From Bacteroidales bacterium UBA2712 (lineage in GTDB: Bacteria; Bacteroidota; Bacteroidia; Bacteroidales; Paludibacteraceae): a DNA stretch of 64,000 nt. The notes below the pieces were generated by a model. That model saw nothing but the letters and a program-made list of their open reading frames with translations. It searched no databases and had not been told where the DNA came from. Below are positions 32,158 through 40,505 of this stretch, one piece after another. The DNA lies in contig DEKW01000021.1 in assembly GCA_002354055.1 (NCBI GenBank), forward strand, positions 5,315-69,314. The letters are read 5' to 3'. Position numbers and translations under genes: made by a program. Position 1 is the first letter of the stretch. Every line of letters starts with the position of its first letter.

Positions 32158-33864
32158 ATGAAAAAACACATTCTCTCATTATTCATTGCGGTCTTTGTCT
32201 TTTGCGGATTAACGCAGGCGAATGTCATTACCGGGCAGGCCGCTATCCCGGATGGTTACTACAGCGGCGTGGACGGTAAGTCGTCCGCAGAGTCGATTCT
32301 CGATGCGCTCTTTGCGAAAATCAAGGGCCATACGGTCATTTCGTATAGTGCGCTTGAGGGGTATTACGAGCAGACGGATTTCTATTCCGACACCGTGTGG
32401 GATATGTATTCCACCTGCCGGTTTACGATAGACGATGCGAATGGCGGACAAAAAAGGGTCTGCGATGCGTGGAACAAAGAGCACTCCATTCCCCAGTCAT
32501 GGTTCAACGAGGGTTCGCCGATGAAATCCGACCTCTTCCATGTATATCCGACCGATGCACGTGTCAATAACTTCCGCAGCAACTTGCCGTATGGCGAAGT
32601 GGCAGGTAGTAACGGTGCCGGTTTTCCGGATAACTATCAGAACCACGGTCTCGGCAAGAAAGGTTCGAACACTTTCTCCGGCTATACAGGAACGGTCTTT
32701 GAGCCGGCAGATGACTACAAGGGCGATTTCGCGCGCACATATTTTTATATGGTGGCGCGCTACCGCGATAAGGCGTTGAACGGTTCCAACGGTAGTGTGG
32801 TCTTTACGTCCAACAAGACGAACCTGACCACTTTTGCCAAGAATCTGTTTTTGAAATGGCATCGTCAGGACCCTGTCTCGCAGAAAGAGATCGACCGTAA
32901 CCAGGCGGTCTATGGCATCCAGCATAACCGTAATCCTTTCATCGATTACCCGGAACTCGCGGAGTATATCTGGGGTAACAGAGTGGGGCAGACCGTTGTT
33001 CTGGCTTCCATGACGCCGACCTGCGAAGGCGGTGGAGGTGGAGTAGAGCCGGTTCCGACGGTTAAGCATGGTGTGACCTGGTCGATCAACGGCGAAGAGA
33101 TGCAGACCGATTCCGTAGTGGAGAACCAGAAACCTGCGTCCCTGCCGGATGAACCTGTTTCATGTTCGGAGGAGAGCCCTGTCTTCATCGGTTGGACCAT
33201 CGCGCCTATCGTAGGCACGCAGGACGATGCACCGGCGGTCATCTATAAGGCTATCGCGGACTTCCCTGCGGTAACGGCTGACGTGACTTATTATGCAGTC
33301 TTTGCGCAAGCGGTGATGAGCGAAGTGTCACTTCCGACGACGTATTTCTACGACAAGGATAACACCGAAGGATGGACCAATAACGCTCCGTGGAAGAACT
33401 CCTACTGGCTGCTTGAGTCCGGTACGTCTATCGTCTCGCCGCTGATTGACCTGGCGCAACTCGATTCGATCGTCGTGAAGATGCGTACGTACGGCGGCAC
33501 GCAATACGACCAGCTGGATATATACGAAGAGGACGGCCAACTGGCTTCGATGACGGCTACTAAGGGCTCAACAATGACCGAATATATATGGGTTAACAAC
33601 CTCTATATCGCCGGCATTTCCACGCTTACTTTCTCTTCCAACTATGGTTCGGGCAAGGGCATCGGCATCCAGTCGATTAAGATCAAAGCCGGTAGTGCAA
33701 GCGAGATTTACGTCCGTTACATCACTTCTTGCGGAGGGGCTACGGAAGCTATCCAAACTTCCGTAACTATGCCTCGTGCCACCAAGATCTTCCGCAACGG
33801 ACAACTATACATTGAAATCGGTAACGAATTGTATAACATTACAGGACAGCGCTTGGCAAAATAG
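32158..33864 (+). CDS. Secreted endonuclease I family nuclease with C-terminal extensions
   Basis: Paralog of the previous gene, with a signal peptide to about residue 20. The nuclease domain has WNKEHSIPQSWFNEG near residues 104-118, FHVYPTD, RSNLPYGE, RTYFYMVARY and KWHRQDPVSQKE. From about residue 290 come a Gly/Glu linker, an InlB-like repeat (GVTWSINGEEM, FIGWTIAP, YYAVFAQ; about 300-385) and a beta-sandwich-like domain (about 390-535). The protein ends with KIFRNGQLYIEIGNELYNI, the same tail motif as its neighbour. It probably arose by tandem duplication and domain gain. Confidence 0.9.
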   Translation: MKKHILSLFIAVFVFCGLTQANVITGQAAIPDGYYSGVDGKSSAESILDALFAKIKGHTVISYSALEGYYEQTDFYSDTVWDMYSTCRFTIDDANGGQKRVCDAWNKEHSIPQSWFNEGSPMKSDLFHVYPTDARVNNFRSNLPYGEVAGSNGAGFPDNYQNHGLGKKGSNTFSGYTGTVFEPADDYKGDFARTYFYMVARYRDKALNGSNGSVVFTSNKTNLTTFAKNLFLKWHRQDPVSQKEIDRNQAVYGIQHNRNPFIDYPELAEYIWGNRVGQTVVLASMTPTCEGGGGGVEPVPTVKHGVTWSINGEEMQTDSVVENQKPASLPDEPVSCSEESPVFIGWTIAPIVGTQDDAPAVIYKAIADFPAVTADVTYYAVFAQAVMSEVSLPTTYFYDKDNTEGWTNNAPWKNSYWLLESGTSIVSPLIDLAQLDSIVVKMRTYGGTQYDQLDIYEEDGQLASMTATKGSTMTEYIWVNNLYIAGISTLTFSSNYGSGKGIGIQSIKIKAGSASEIYVRYITSCGGATEAIQTSVTMPRATKIFRNGQLYIEIGNELYNITGQRLAK

Positions 33865-33907
33865 ACAGAAGATAGAAAAGCCCGTGAGGGGTAGAATATA
33901 GGTTTAA

Positions 33908-33962
33908 CGTCGTACGAAGCATACGATCAGCATACGATCAGCATACGATGAGCATTCGATAG
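33908..33962 (+). repeat. AGCATACGATC word array
   Basis: The 11-nt word AGCATACGATC occurs twice exactly and is followed by AGCATACGATG and AGCATTCGATA, with a partial copy (CGTACGA) in front. Confidence 0.85.
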
Positions 33963-33982
33963 GAGTCCTACGGGATTCCTAT
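33959..33982 (+). terminator. Possible terminator of the nuclease genes
   Basis: 10-bp stem (ATAGGAGTCC with GGATTCCTAT, one G-T pair) around TACG. The T tract after it is weak (ATTATTT), so termination here is uncertain. Confidence 0.45.
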
Positions 33983-34037
33983 TATTTATGTAAAAACGCA
34001 GAAAAACGCAGAAAAAAAAAGAAAATCGCGTGCGCGC

Positions 34038-34068
34038 TTGCGTATGTCAAAAAAAAGTTGTAACTTTG
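34038..34068 (+). promoter_or_regulatory. Promoter of the 34175 gene / acyl-CoA ligase run
   Basis: -33 TTG at 34038-34040 in the near-palindrome TTGCGTATGTCAA, 20-nt spacer, -7 TAACTTTG at 34061-34068. A ~100-nt leader follows. Confidence 0.8.
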
Positions 34069-34077
34069 CAGCCAAAT

Positions 34078-34146
34078 TGGCGCAAAGCGGGTTCGAGCGT
34101 GGGTATAGGCGTTGGCTCAGGCGCGAGCATAAGCGCATAAAGCGGA
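34078..34146 (+). repeat. AGCG-rich word stretch in leader
   Basis: GC-rich leader with recurring GCGCAAAGCG, GAGCGTGGG, GCGCGAGCATAAGCGCAT and AGCGGAA words. The words are less regular than in other arrays. It lies between the promoter at 34038-34068 and the ATG at 34175. Confidence 0.4.
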
Positions 34147-34174
34147 ATTAAACGCGAAAAAATAATATACAGAT

Positions 34175-34558
34175 ATGAGTACAACAGGAAAAGTCGTAAC
34201 GTGGACGTCGGTCATTGCCGTGCTGGCATTGGCGGTATTTATCTTTTTCAAATTCTGCTTCGTGTATAGCGAAGGCGTGAACGAAGGTGACATCAACTAT
34301 TTCCAGAAAGAGGGCTTTCTTTTCAAGACCTACGAGGGCAAGATGATCCAGACAGGTCTGAAGAATACCAAGGTGCAAGGCTCCATCCAGTCGAACGAGT
34401 TCAAGTTCTCGGTCGTGGACGAGCATGTGGCAAAGCAGTTGAATGACGGCGCCAACACCGGTGTGAAGCTTCATTGGAAACGCTATCTCGGCACTTTGCC
34501 TTGGCGCGGAAACAGCCAGTTTATCGTCGATAGCGTGTATGTGGCGCCGCATAGATAG
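34175..34558 (+). CDS. Small single-span membrane protein, Bacteroidales type
   Basis: 127 residues. One N-terminal membrane helix (about residues 8-30, VVTWTSVIAVLALAVFIFFK) is followed by a periplasmic domain with GFLFKTYEGKMIQTGL and a C-terminal HWKRYLGTLPWRGNSQFIVDSV. I recognise the overall layout as a Bacteroidales-type hypothetical protein with no assigned function. It has its own promoter and is followed after 111 nt by the acyl-CoA ligase gene. Confidence 0.78.
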   Translation: MSTTGKVVTWTSVIAVLALAVFIFFKFCFVYSEGVNEGDINYFQKEGFLFKTYEGKMIQTGLKNTKVQGSIQSNEFKFSVVDEHVAKQLNDGANTGVKLHWKRYLGTLPWRGNSQFIVDSVYVAPHR

Positions 34559-34669
34559 ACCGCTACCAGGTTGACCTCAGAGTACAGACCCAGGCAGGGC
34601 CCGCTGACAGAATAAAGACGCGAGTAAAACAAGCAGTCCATAATCAAGAACTAAAATCGTTTAACCGTT

Positions 34670-36346
34670 ATGATGACGGATGAGAAATATAATTTTGTCA
34701 AGATGTACGAGCGTTCGTTCCGCGAGAACTGGGACGAGCCCGCTGTGACCGATTACGGCACAGACGTGACCTTGACATACGGCCAGTTGGCTATCAACAT
34801 CGAGAAACTGCACATCCTTTTCAAGGAATGCGGCGTGAAGAAAAACGACAAGATAGCCGTCATGGGCAAGAACAACAGTAACTGGGTCGCTGTATATCTG
34901 GCGGCTGTGACGTACGGAGCGATCATCGTGCCGATTTTGCAGGATTTCCGTGCGAACGACGCGATTCACATCATCAACCACTCGGAGAGTAAGCTGCTTT
35001 TCATCAGCGACATCAACTGGGAGGGTATTGAGTTGGATCAGATCCCCAAGGTGAAAGCGGCGGTGAGCCTGAACGACTGGCATCCCATTTCGCTTGCTTT
35101 GGACCCGAAGAAGATCAACTATGAGGCAATCGGCGCGAAGTTCAAAGAGAAACACCCGGAAGGCTACTGGGCGAAAGATGTGCATTTCGACGAGCGCGCC
35201 AACAGCGAGATAGGTTCTATCAACTATACCTCCGGCACGACGGGTTTCAGCAAAGGCGTGATCATGCCGCTGAACGGTCTGGCAGGAAACGTGCGTTACG
35301 GCTTGGAGAGCGGTATCGCGCATAAGGGCGCACGGTTCGTGACGTTCCTGCCGCTGGCACATGCGTACGGTTGCGCGTTTGATTTTCTGTCTTGTCTGGC
35401 AGCCGGCGGCCACACATGGTTGGTCGGCCGTACGCCGAGTCCGAAGATCTTGCTGAATGCTTTTGCGGAAGTCAAGCCGACTGTCATCCTCTCGGTTCCG
35501 CTGATCTTGGAGAAGATTTACAAGAAGATGATCGTGCCGCAGATTCAGAAACCGCCCGTAAGCTGGGTGCTCAAAGTGCCGTTCCTGGACGAAGTCGTTT
35601 GTTCGAAGATCCGCGAGCAGTTGGTTCAGGCTTTCGGCGGCGAGTTCAGCCAGATGATCATCGGCGGCGCTCCGCTGAACCCCGAAGTAGAAGCATTCCT
35701 GCACAGAATAAAATTCCCCGTATCGGTGGGCTACGGCATGACGGAGTGCGCTCCGCTCATCTGCTACACGCCGATTAGCGAAGGCCCGAAGATATACTCC
35801 TGCGGCCGTCCGTTGCCGGGAATCATGGAAGTGAAGATCCTTGACCCGAACGAAGAAGGAATAGGTGAGGTGGTGGTTCGCGGCGAGAACACGATGACCG
35901 GTTATTACAAGAATCCCCAGGCAACCAAAGAGGCCTTCACCAAAGACGGATGGCTCCGTACGGGTGATTTGGGACAGCTGGACGAAGACGGATTCCTCTT
36001 TATCAAAGGTCGTTGCAAGACCATGCTCTTGGGGCCGAGCGGACAAAATATCTATCCGGAAGAGATTGAGGCGAAGATCAATAATATGCCGTACGTCCTG
36101 GAGTCGTTGGTACTCCAGCAGGAAGACACCCGTCTGGTGGCACTCATCTGCCCGGACTACAATGAGGTGGACGCCGATGGTCTGACCCGTGAGCAGTTAG
36201 ACGAGCAGATGGAAGACGCCCGCAAACAGGTGAACTCCGAACTCGCGGCGTACGAGCAGATCTCCATCGTCAAACTCTATCCGCATGAGTTTGAGAAGAC
36301 GCCGAAGAAATCTATCAAACGGTTCCTGTACACGAATATGGTGTAA
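34670..36346 (+). CDS. Long-chain fatty acid-CoA ligase-like AMP-binding enzyme
   Basis: ATP-dependent acyl-CoA (or acyl-AMP) synthetase. AMP-binding motif YTSGTTGFSKGV near residues 187-198, YGMTECAPL near 355, GYYKNPQATKEAFTKDGWLRTGDLG (A8 region) near 410-435, and the C-terminal hinge/Lys region PEEIEAKIN and KTPKKSIKRFLY. The length, 558 residues, is standard. ATG at 34670 or 34673 are equivalent starts. It lies upstream of coaX in a lipid and envelope gene run. The acyl chain length cannot be predicted. Confidence 0.9.
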   Translation: MMTDEKYNFVKMYERSFRENWDEPAVTDYGTDVTLTYGQLAINIEKLHILFKECGVKKNDKIAVMGKNNSNWVAVYLAAVTYGAIIVPILQDFRANDAIHIINHSESKLLFISDINWEGIELDQIPKVKAAVSLNDWHPISLALDPKKINYEAIGAKFKEKHPEGYWAKDVHFDERANSEIGSINYTSGTTGFSKGVIMPLNGLAGNVRYGLESGIAHKGARFVTFLPLAHAYGCAFDFLSCLAAGGHTWLVGRTPSPKILLNAFAEVKPTVILSVPLILEKIYKKMIVPQIQKPPVSWVLKVPFLDEVVCSKIREQLVQAFGGEFSQMIIGGAPLNPEVEAFLHRIKFPVSVGYGMTECAPLICYTPISEGPKIYSCGRPLPGIMEVKILDPNEEGIGEVVVRGENTMTGYYKNPQATKEAFTKDGWLRTGDLGQLDEDGFLFIKGRCKTMLLGPSGQNIYPEEIEAKINNMPYVLESLVLQQEDTRLVALICPDYNEVDADGLTREQLDEQMEDARKQVNSELAAYEQISIVKLYPHEFEKTPKKSIKRFLYTNMV

Positions 36347-36391
36347 AGGCGAAAGGCGAAGGGTTATAGGCGAAGGGTTATAGGCGAAGGA
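36346..36391 (+). repeat. Word array before coaX
   Basis: AAGGCGAAAGGCGAAGGG followed by two exact copies of TTATAGGCGAAGG. It fills the gap between the ligase stop and the coaX ATG. Confidence 0.85.
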
Positions 36392-37164
36392 TGAATCTCT
36401 GTATCGATCAAGGAAATAGCCGGACGAAAGTGGCTCTGATGACGGACGATGGTAAGATGATGAACCATTTTATCTACAAGCAGTTCTCATCGGCGGACGT
36501 GGAGCGTCTGTTTGACTTGTACGACATCTCGGATTCGATCATTTCCTCGGTAGTGAATATCGAAGCGGCGGTAGTGAATACGCTTCATCGCCGTTCGCAA
36601 CATTTTGTGCTTTTCGATCACAACACGCCGGTACCGATTGTGAACCGTTATGACACGCCGCAAACTTTGGGGCAGGATAGATTGGCTGCGGCTGTGGGCG
36701 CGAAGAGTTTGTGCCCCGATGAGAACCTCTTGATCATCGACGCCGGGTCGGCTATCACGTATGACTTTGTGTCCGACAAAGGAGAATACATGGGCGGAAA
36801 CATCGCTCCGGGACTGAAGATGCGGTTCACGATGTTGCAACGGATGACAAAAAAACTGCCGCTGGTGGAAGTGGAGGAGAATGAACTCATACCGCTTTTC
36901 GGCAAAAACACCCGCGACGCGATTGCCGCCGGAGTGATTCGAGGGATAGCTTACGAGGTGAAGGGCTATATGCGGACGCTGAGTGAGAAAGTGCCGCATT
37001 TCCAGACCTTTCTCACCGGCGGAAACGCACCCTATATTCTTAATAACGTACGCACGTCGCGTACGGAGAAACGGGACATACGGGTAGAGAAGAACTTAGT
37101 GCTAATAGGATTGAATACAATACTGATTTTTAATAAGACCGCGGCGAAGCCGCAGAAAGAGTAA
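36391..37164 (+). CDS. coaX: Type III pantothenate kinase
   Basis: First step of CoA synthesis, phosphorylation of pantothenate. N-terminal phosphate motif LCIDQGNSRTKVAL (residues 3-16), TPQTLGQDRLAAAVGA near 88-103, DAGSAITYDF near 118, and GGNIAPGLKMRF near 133 match the ASKHA-fold type III enzyme. The length is 257 residues. The ATG is the last triplet of the preceding word array. The C-terminal KTAAKPQKE tail is encoded by a segment whose last 14 nt are repeated before the next gene. Confidence 0.93.
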   Translation: MNLCIDQGNSRTKVALMTDDGKMMNHFIYKQFSSADVERLFDLYDISDSIISSVVNIEAAVVNTLHRRSQHFVLFDHNTPVPIVNRYDTPQTLGQDRLAAAVGAKSLCPDENLLIIDAGSAITYDFVSDKGEYMGGNIAPGLKMRFTMLQRMTKKLPLVEVEENELIPLFGKNTRDAIAAGVIRGIAYEVKGYMRTLSEKVPHFQTFLTGGNAPYILNNVRTSRTEKRDIRVEKNLVLIGLNTILIFNKTAAKPQKE

Positions 37165-37191
37165 AGACCGCTCCGCTGAAAGAGTAAAGAC
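37155..37191 (+). repeat. Direct repeat duplicating the coaX end
   Basis: The 14-mer GAAAGAGTAAAGAC occurs at 37155-37168 (containing the coaX stop) and again at 37178-37191 just before the next ATG. Confidence 0.85.
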
Positions 37192-37196
37192 TGAAA

Positions 37197-38432
37197 ATGA
37201 ATATAAAATTTAGAACTATATTTTTGCTGATAGCTGTTGTGATGACTGCTCATAGTATGGCACAAAACATGACCAGTTCGCCTTACTCGCGCTACGCATA
37301 TGGAGACCTCAACGAGAACGTCCCCACGGCATATCGCGCGATGGGAGGTATCGGGCTTGGTATGCGAAACAACCGCGCCATCAACCCCTCGCAGCCTGCT
37401 TCCTATACCTCATGCGATACCTTGACCTTTATGTTTGATGTAGCTGCGAGTGCAAACTGGAGCAGGTATCATGATTCCGGAGGAAAGAAGAATAAAGCCA
37501 ACGGTAACCTCGAATACGTGACGATGCAATTCCCGCTCTTCAAACGTTGGATCGCGATGTCGGTGGGTTTGTTGCCGTATAGCTCTGTGGGGTATAACAT
37601 CGAGTTGCGTGACTCCACTGCCGGCGGAGATTACCATTATACCAAGACCTATACAGGAGATGGAAATATCAGTCAGGTCTATGGCGGTTTGAGTTTTAAT
37701 GTGATGAACTGGTTTGCTGTGGGCGCGAACGTTTATTATATGTGGGGCGATCTGTCGCATATGCGCACGCTCACTTTTGACGAGACCGGCATGAACCCGA
37801 CGATTCAGGCAGAGATCCTGAGCGTGAGCAACGTGCGTCTGCGTTACGGCGCGCAGTTCTTCCATACGTTTGGCGATCATAGTTTTAATGTCGGTGCCAT
37901 CTTTGAAAACCGCATGAAGTTGCATAGTGATCTGATTGTGGTGGAGACGCAGACGGAGGACTCCATCCCAGTTTACCGCGACGGATGGCATCTGCCGATG
38001 GTCTGGGGCGTGGGAGCCAGCTATAACTGGGCAAACCGACTGACGATCGGTTTTGATTTTGAGCGCCAATGTATGGCGTCGGCGATGTATAACGGCCTGC
38101 GTGGCGATAATCCGTATAATGGTCTGCAGGACAAGAACCGCTATGCTTTCGGTGTAGAGTACCGTCATAACCCGATGGGGCGTAAGTATGCTGAGCGGAT
38201 GTTGTGGAGAGCCGGTGTGAGCGTGCAGGACGAGTATCTGAGTATGATCGGCTCCAAGCGTATTACCGCGGGTATCGGTATTGGCTTCCCGCTCTATACG
38301 ATAGGCACAATCATTAATACCACTATCGAATATACCCACCGCGGCTCTTCCGCCGGTTTGGAGGAGCACGCCCTGCGGTTCACCATCGGCGCTTCGATTG
38401 CGGAGAACTGGTTCTTCAAGCGCAAATTGTAG
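37197..38432 (+). CDS. Outer-membrane beta-barrel protein (FadL/OmpP1-like fold)
   Basis: 411 residues. Signal peptide ending HSMAQ near residue 22, then the Bacteroidales-typical mature start NMTSSPYSRYAYGDLNE, RAMGGIGLGMRNNRAINPSQPASY, and alternating strands to a C-terminal aromatic-basic end (NWFFKRKL). The NPSQPASYT segment resembles the N-terminal hatch of FadL/OmpP1 transporters. Such a gene often follows coaX in Bacteroidales. The transported compound, if any, is unknown; a fatty-acid role would fit the neighbouring ligase but is not shown. Confidence 0.82.
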   Translation: MNIKFRTIFLLIAVVMTAHSMAQNMTSSPYSRYAYGDLNENVPTAYRAMGGIGLGMRNNRAINPSQPASYTSCDTLTFMFDVAASANWSRYHDSGGKKNKANGNLEYVTMQFPLFKRWIAMSVGLLPYSSVGYNIELRDSTAGGDYHYTKTYTGDGNISQVYGGLSFNVMNWFAVGANVYYMWGDLSHMRTLTFDETGMNPTIQAEILSVSNVRLRYGAQFFHTFGDHSFNVGAIFENRMKLHSDLIVVETQTEDSIPVYRDGWHLPMVWGVGASYNWANRLTIGFDFERQCMASAMYNGLRGDNPYNGLQDKNRYAFGVEYRHNPMGRKYAERMLWRAGVSVQDEYLSMIGSKRITAGIGIGFPLYTIGTIINTTIEYTHRGSSAGLEEHALRFTIGASIAENWFFKRKL

Positions 38433-38450
38433 TTTGGCACAGAATTTGAA

Positions 38451-38485
38451 GAAATCGACATATCGACATATCGAAATATCGACAA
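38451..38485 (+). repeat. ATATCGAC word array
   Basis: AATCGAC, ATATCGAC, ATATCGAA, ATATCGAC: four copies of an 8-nt word between the OMP and TPR genes. It is related to the TCGATAT words inside mutY (19919-19961). Confidence 0.85.
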
Positions 38486-38508
38486 CAACAATTAAAATAT
38501 AAATAATT

Positions 38509-39921
38509 ATGAAACTGAAAACTATCCTTGTAGTAGCGTTGGCAGCCGCTGTTCCGGCGTTGGCATGCGCTAAGAAACCGAAGAAAGCAGCGGAAGAGGC
38601 TCCTGCTCAGGCGCCCGCTGTAGTGGAGGAAGATCCTGTAATCACGGAGGAATGCGTAATGAACGTATCGCTCTTCCACGAAGCAGTAAAAAACAAAATG
38701 TACGCCGACGCGTACGGACCGTGGTGGGAGGTTTATACCACTTGCCCGAACGCTAACAAGTCCATCTATTCCGATGGTTCAAAAATCGTAGAGGCGCTGT
38801 ATCAGGCTACTTCGGATCCCGCAGAGAAAGAGCGTCTGGCGAAGTTGGCAGTAGAGATGCAGGACAAACGTATCCGTTTCTTCGGCAATGACCCCAAATA
38901 TCCGAAGGCATATATCCTTGGTGAGAAGGGTCTGGCATACCTCGATTTCTTCGGAGATGCGAAGATCGCTGAGGCTCGCGAGTGTCTGCGTCAATCGGTA
39001 GAGGGTATGGCTGCAGGTAGCAAGATCCTTGTTCTTGTAAAATTAGTGGACGCTTCGTACGCGCTCTACAAACAAGACCCGAACGGCAAGGCTGAGCAGT
39101 TCATCGCGGATTATGAGTTGGCAAGCACCTATCTGGGCGAGCAGGCATCCAATACCAACAACAAGAACGCCGAGATCGCAGGCAAGCAGAAAGATTATGT
39201 AGATAATATCTTCGCTGTTTCCGGAGCTGCTGATTGCTCGAAGCTGGATGAGATCTACGCTGCAGTAGTTAGCGAGAACCTGACGAACCTTGATATGTTG
39301 ACCAAAATCGCGAAACTCTACAAACGCGTTCGTTGCACGGAGAGCGACGTTTATTTCGCAGCATGCGAGGCCGCTCACAAACTGCAACCGACCGACGAGT
39401 CTGCAGCAGGTTGCGCTTCGATGGCCGCAAAGAAAGGCGACTACGAGGCAGCTGTGGCTTACTACGATCAGGCCATCAAGTTGGCGATGGTAGAGGACGA
39501 GCTGGAGGACGTAGCTGATTATCAGTACAACGCAGCGTTCTATTGCTACAACAACCTTAAGAAATACGCAGAGGCGCGTAAGTACGCGTTGGCTTCCATC
39601 GCTACGCTGCAAGGTCTGGGTATGAACAAAGGTCAGGGCCGTTGCTACATCATCATCGGAATGTGCTACGCTTCGACGCAGCTCTATCCGCAGGATGCAA
39701 AGGGAAGAATCTTGAACAAGACTGTTTACTGGGCTGCTGTAGATAAGTTCGTGAAAGCAAAACAGATTGACCCGTCGGTAGAGGCACAGGCTTCCGAGTT
39801 CATCTCGTCCTATAGCAAATACTATCCGACCAAAGAGGAGCGTTTCGACTTGCCGAACGAGTTCTCAGGCTCCACTTATTACGTAGGAGGTTGGATTGGT
39901 GAGACGACGTCTATCCGATAA
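38509..39921 (+). CDS. Tetratricopeptide-repeat periplasmic protein
   Basis: 470 residues. Signal peptide (to about residue 20, ending ALACA, possibly a weak lipobox), an Ala/Pro/Glu-rich linker (about 22-45), then helical TPR-like repeats: clear ones are GDYEAAVAYYDQAIKLA near 310 and KKYAEARKYALASIATL near 350. Expected to be a periplasmic or outer-membrane scaffold. In Bacteroidales a TPR gene often lies between the coaX-linked OMP gene and lptC, and the same order is seen here. It overlaps lptC by 23 nt. Confidence 0.85.
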   Translation: MKLKTILVVALAAAVPALACAKKPKKAAEEAPAQAPAVVEEDPVITEECVMNVSLFHEAVKNKMYADAYGPWWEVYTTCPNANKSIYSDGSKIVEALYQATSDPAEKERLAKLAVEMQDKRIRFFGNDPKYPKAYILGEKGLAYLDFFGDAKIAEARECLRQSVEGMAAGSKILVLVKLVDASYALYKQDPNGKAEQFIADYELASTYLGEQASNTNNKNAEIAGKQKDYVDNIFAVSGAADCSKLDEIYAAVVSENLTNLDMLTKIAKLYKRVRCTESDVYFAACEAAHKLQPTDESAAGCASMAAKKGDYEAAVAYYDQAIKLAMVEDELEDVADYQYNAAFYCYNNLKKYAEARKYALASIATLQGLGMNKGQGRCYIIIGMCYASTQLYPQDAKGRILNKTVYWAAVDKFVKAKQIDPSVEAQASEFISSYSKYYPTKEERFDLPNEFSGSTYYVGGWIGETTSIR

Positions 39922-40465
39922 TATCTGCATAGCGAGTGTCTTGATGATGCTCGCTATGTTTTTTTCTGCCTGTCGTCGTAGTGAGGTACAACAGACCACT
40001 GTCTCTGTACCCCGTGAGCAGATAGCCGTGCTCATCACCGATACGGTGAGCACCTTGATTTCCGACTCGGGTATAACACGTTACCGCATTGAGGCGCCGC
40101 AGTGGCTTATCTACGACCAGACAGAACCTCCTTATCAGGAGTTTCCGAAAGGGATCTACCTCGAGCAGTTTGATTCCGACCTCTCCGTACAGGCATCGCT
40201 CAAGGCCGATTATGCCTATTATGACGAGAAAGCGCAACACTGGCGGCTGACGGGCAATGTACATGCCTTGAACCGCAAAGGAGAGCAGTTCGACACACCG
40301 GAACTGAACTGGGACCAACAGACCCACCGCATCTATTCGGACTCGACGATTCATATCACGCGAGAGAAGAGTATCATCGAGGGAGTGGGGTTTGATTCCA
40401 ACGAGGAAATGAGCAAATATACGATTCTTCATCCGACAGGCGTCTTCCCCATTGAGGATGAATAA
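39899..40465 (+). CDS. lptC: LPS export protein LptC
   Basis: Bitopic or lipid-anchored periplasmic component of the Lpt LPS transport bridge. The short N-terminal hydrophobic segment ends in a lipobox-like FSACRR (Cys near 24), as in Bacteroidota LptC. It is followed by the LptC fold: YRIEAPQWLIYDQ, LEQFDSDLSVQASLKADYAYYDEKAQHWRLTGNV, LNRKGEQFDTPELNWDQQTHRIYSD. Length 188 residues. The start is GTG 39899, 8 nt after AGGAGG; TTG 39896 is possible. It sits inside the TPR gene end. Confidence 0.85.
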   Translation: MRRRLSDNICIASVLMMLAMFFSACRRSEVQQTTVSVPREQIAVLITDTVSTLISDSGITRYRIEAPQWLIYDQTEPPYQEFPKGIYLEQFDSDLSVQASLKADYAYYDEKAQHWRLTGNVHALNRKGEQFDTPELNWDQQTHRIYSDSTIHITREKSIIEGVGFDSNEEMSKYTILHPTGVFPIEDE

Positions 40466-40470
40466 TTAAT

Positions 40471-40500
40471 AATAAATGGTAAATGACTAAATAGTAAATG
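40471..40500 (+). repeat. Word array between lptC and fabG
   Basis: TAAATGGTAAATGAC followed by TAAATAGTAAATG. Both words recur, in the same orientation relative to transcription, at the two ends of the longer array at 3342-3403. Confidence 0.85.
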
Positions 40501-40505
40501 TCTTT

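Larger units (their letters stand above)
33865..34174 (+). other. 310-nt intergenic region
   Basis: No gene seen. It holds an AGCATACGATC word array (33908-33962), a hairpin (33959-33982), a promoter (34038-34068) and an AGCG-rich word stretch (34078-34146) in the leader of the next gene. Confidence 0.7.

Noticed and set aside
33908..33962. A CRISPR array
   Set aside because: The repeats are 11 nt, adjacent and imperfect, with no spacers and no cas genes.
34661..36046. A 461-codon open frame opposite the acyl-CoA ligase gene
   Set aside because: Shadow of a certain gene. Its sequence is Arg/His-rich as expected for antisense of this codon usage.
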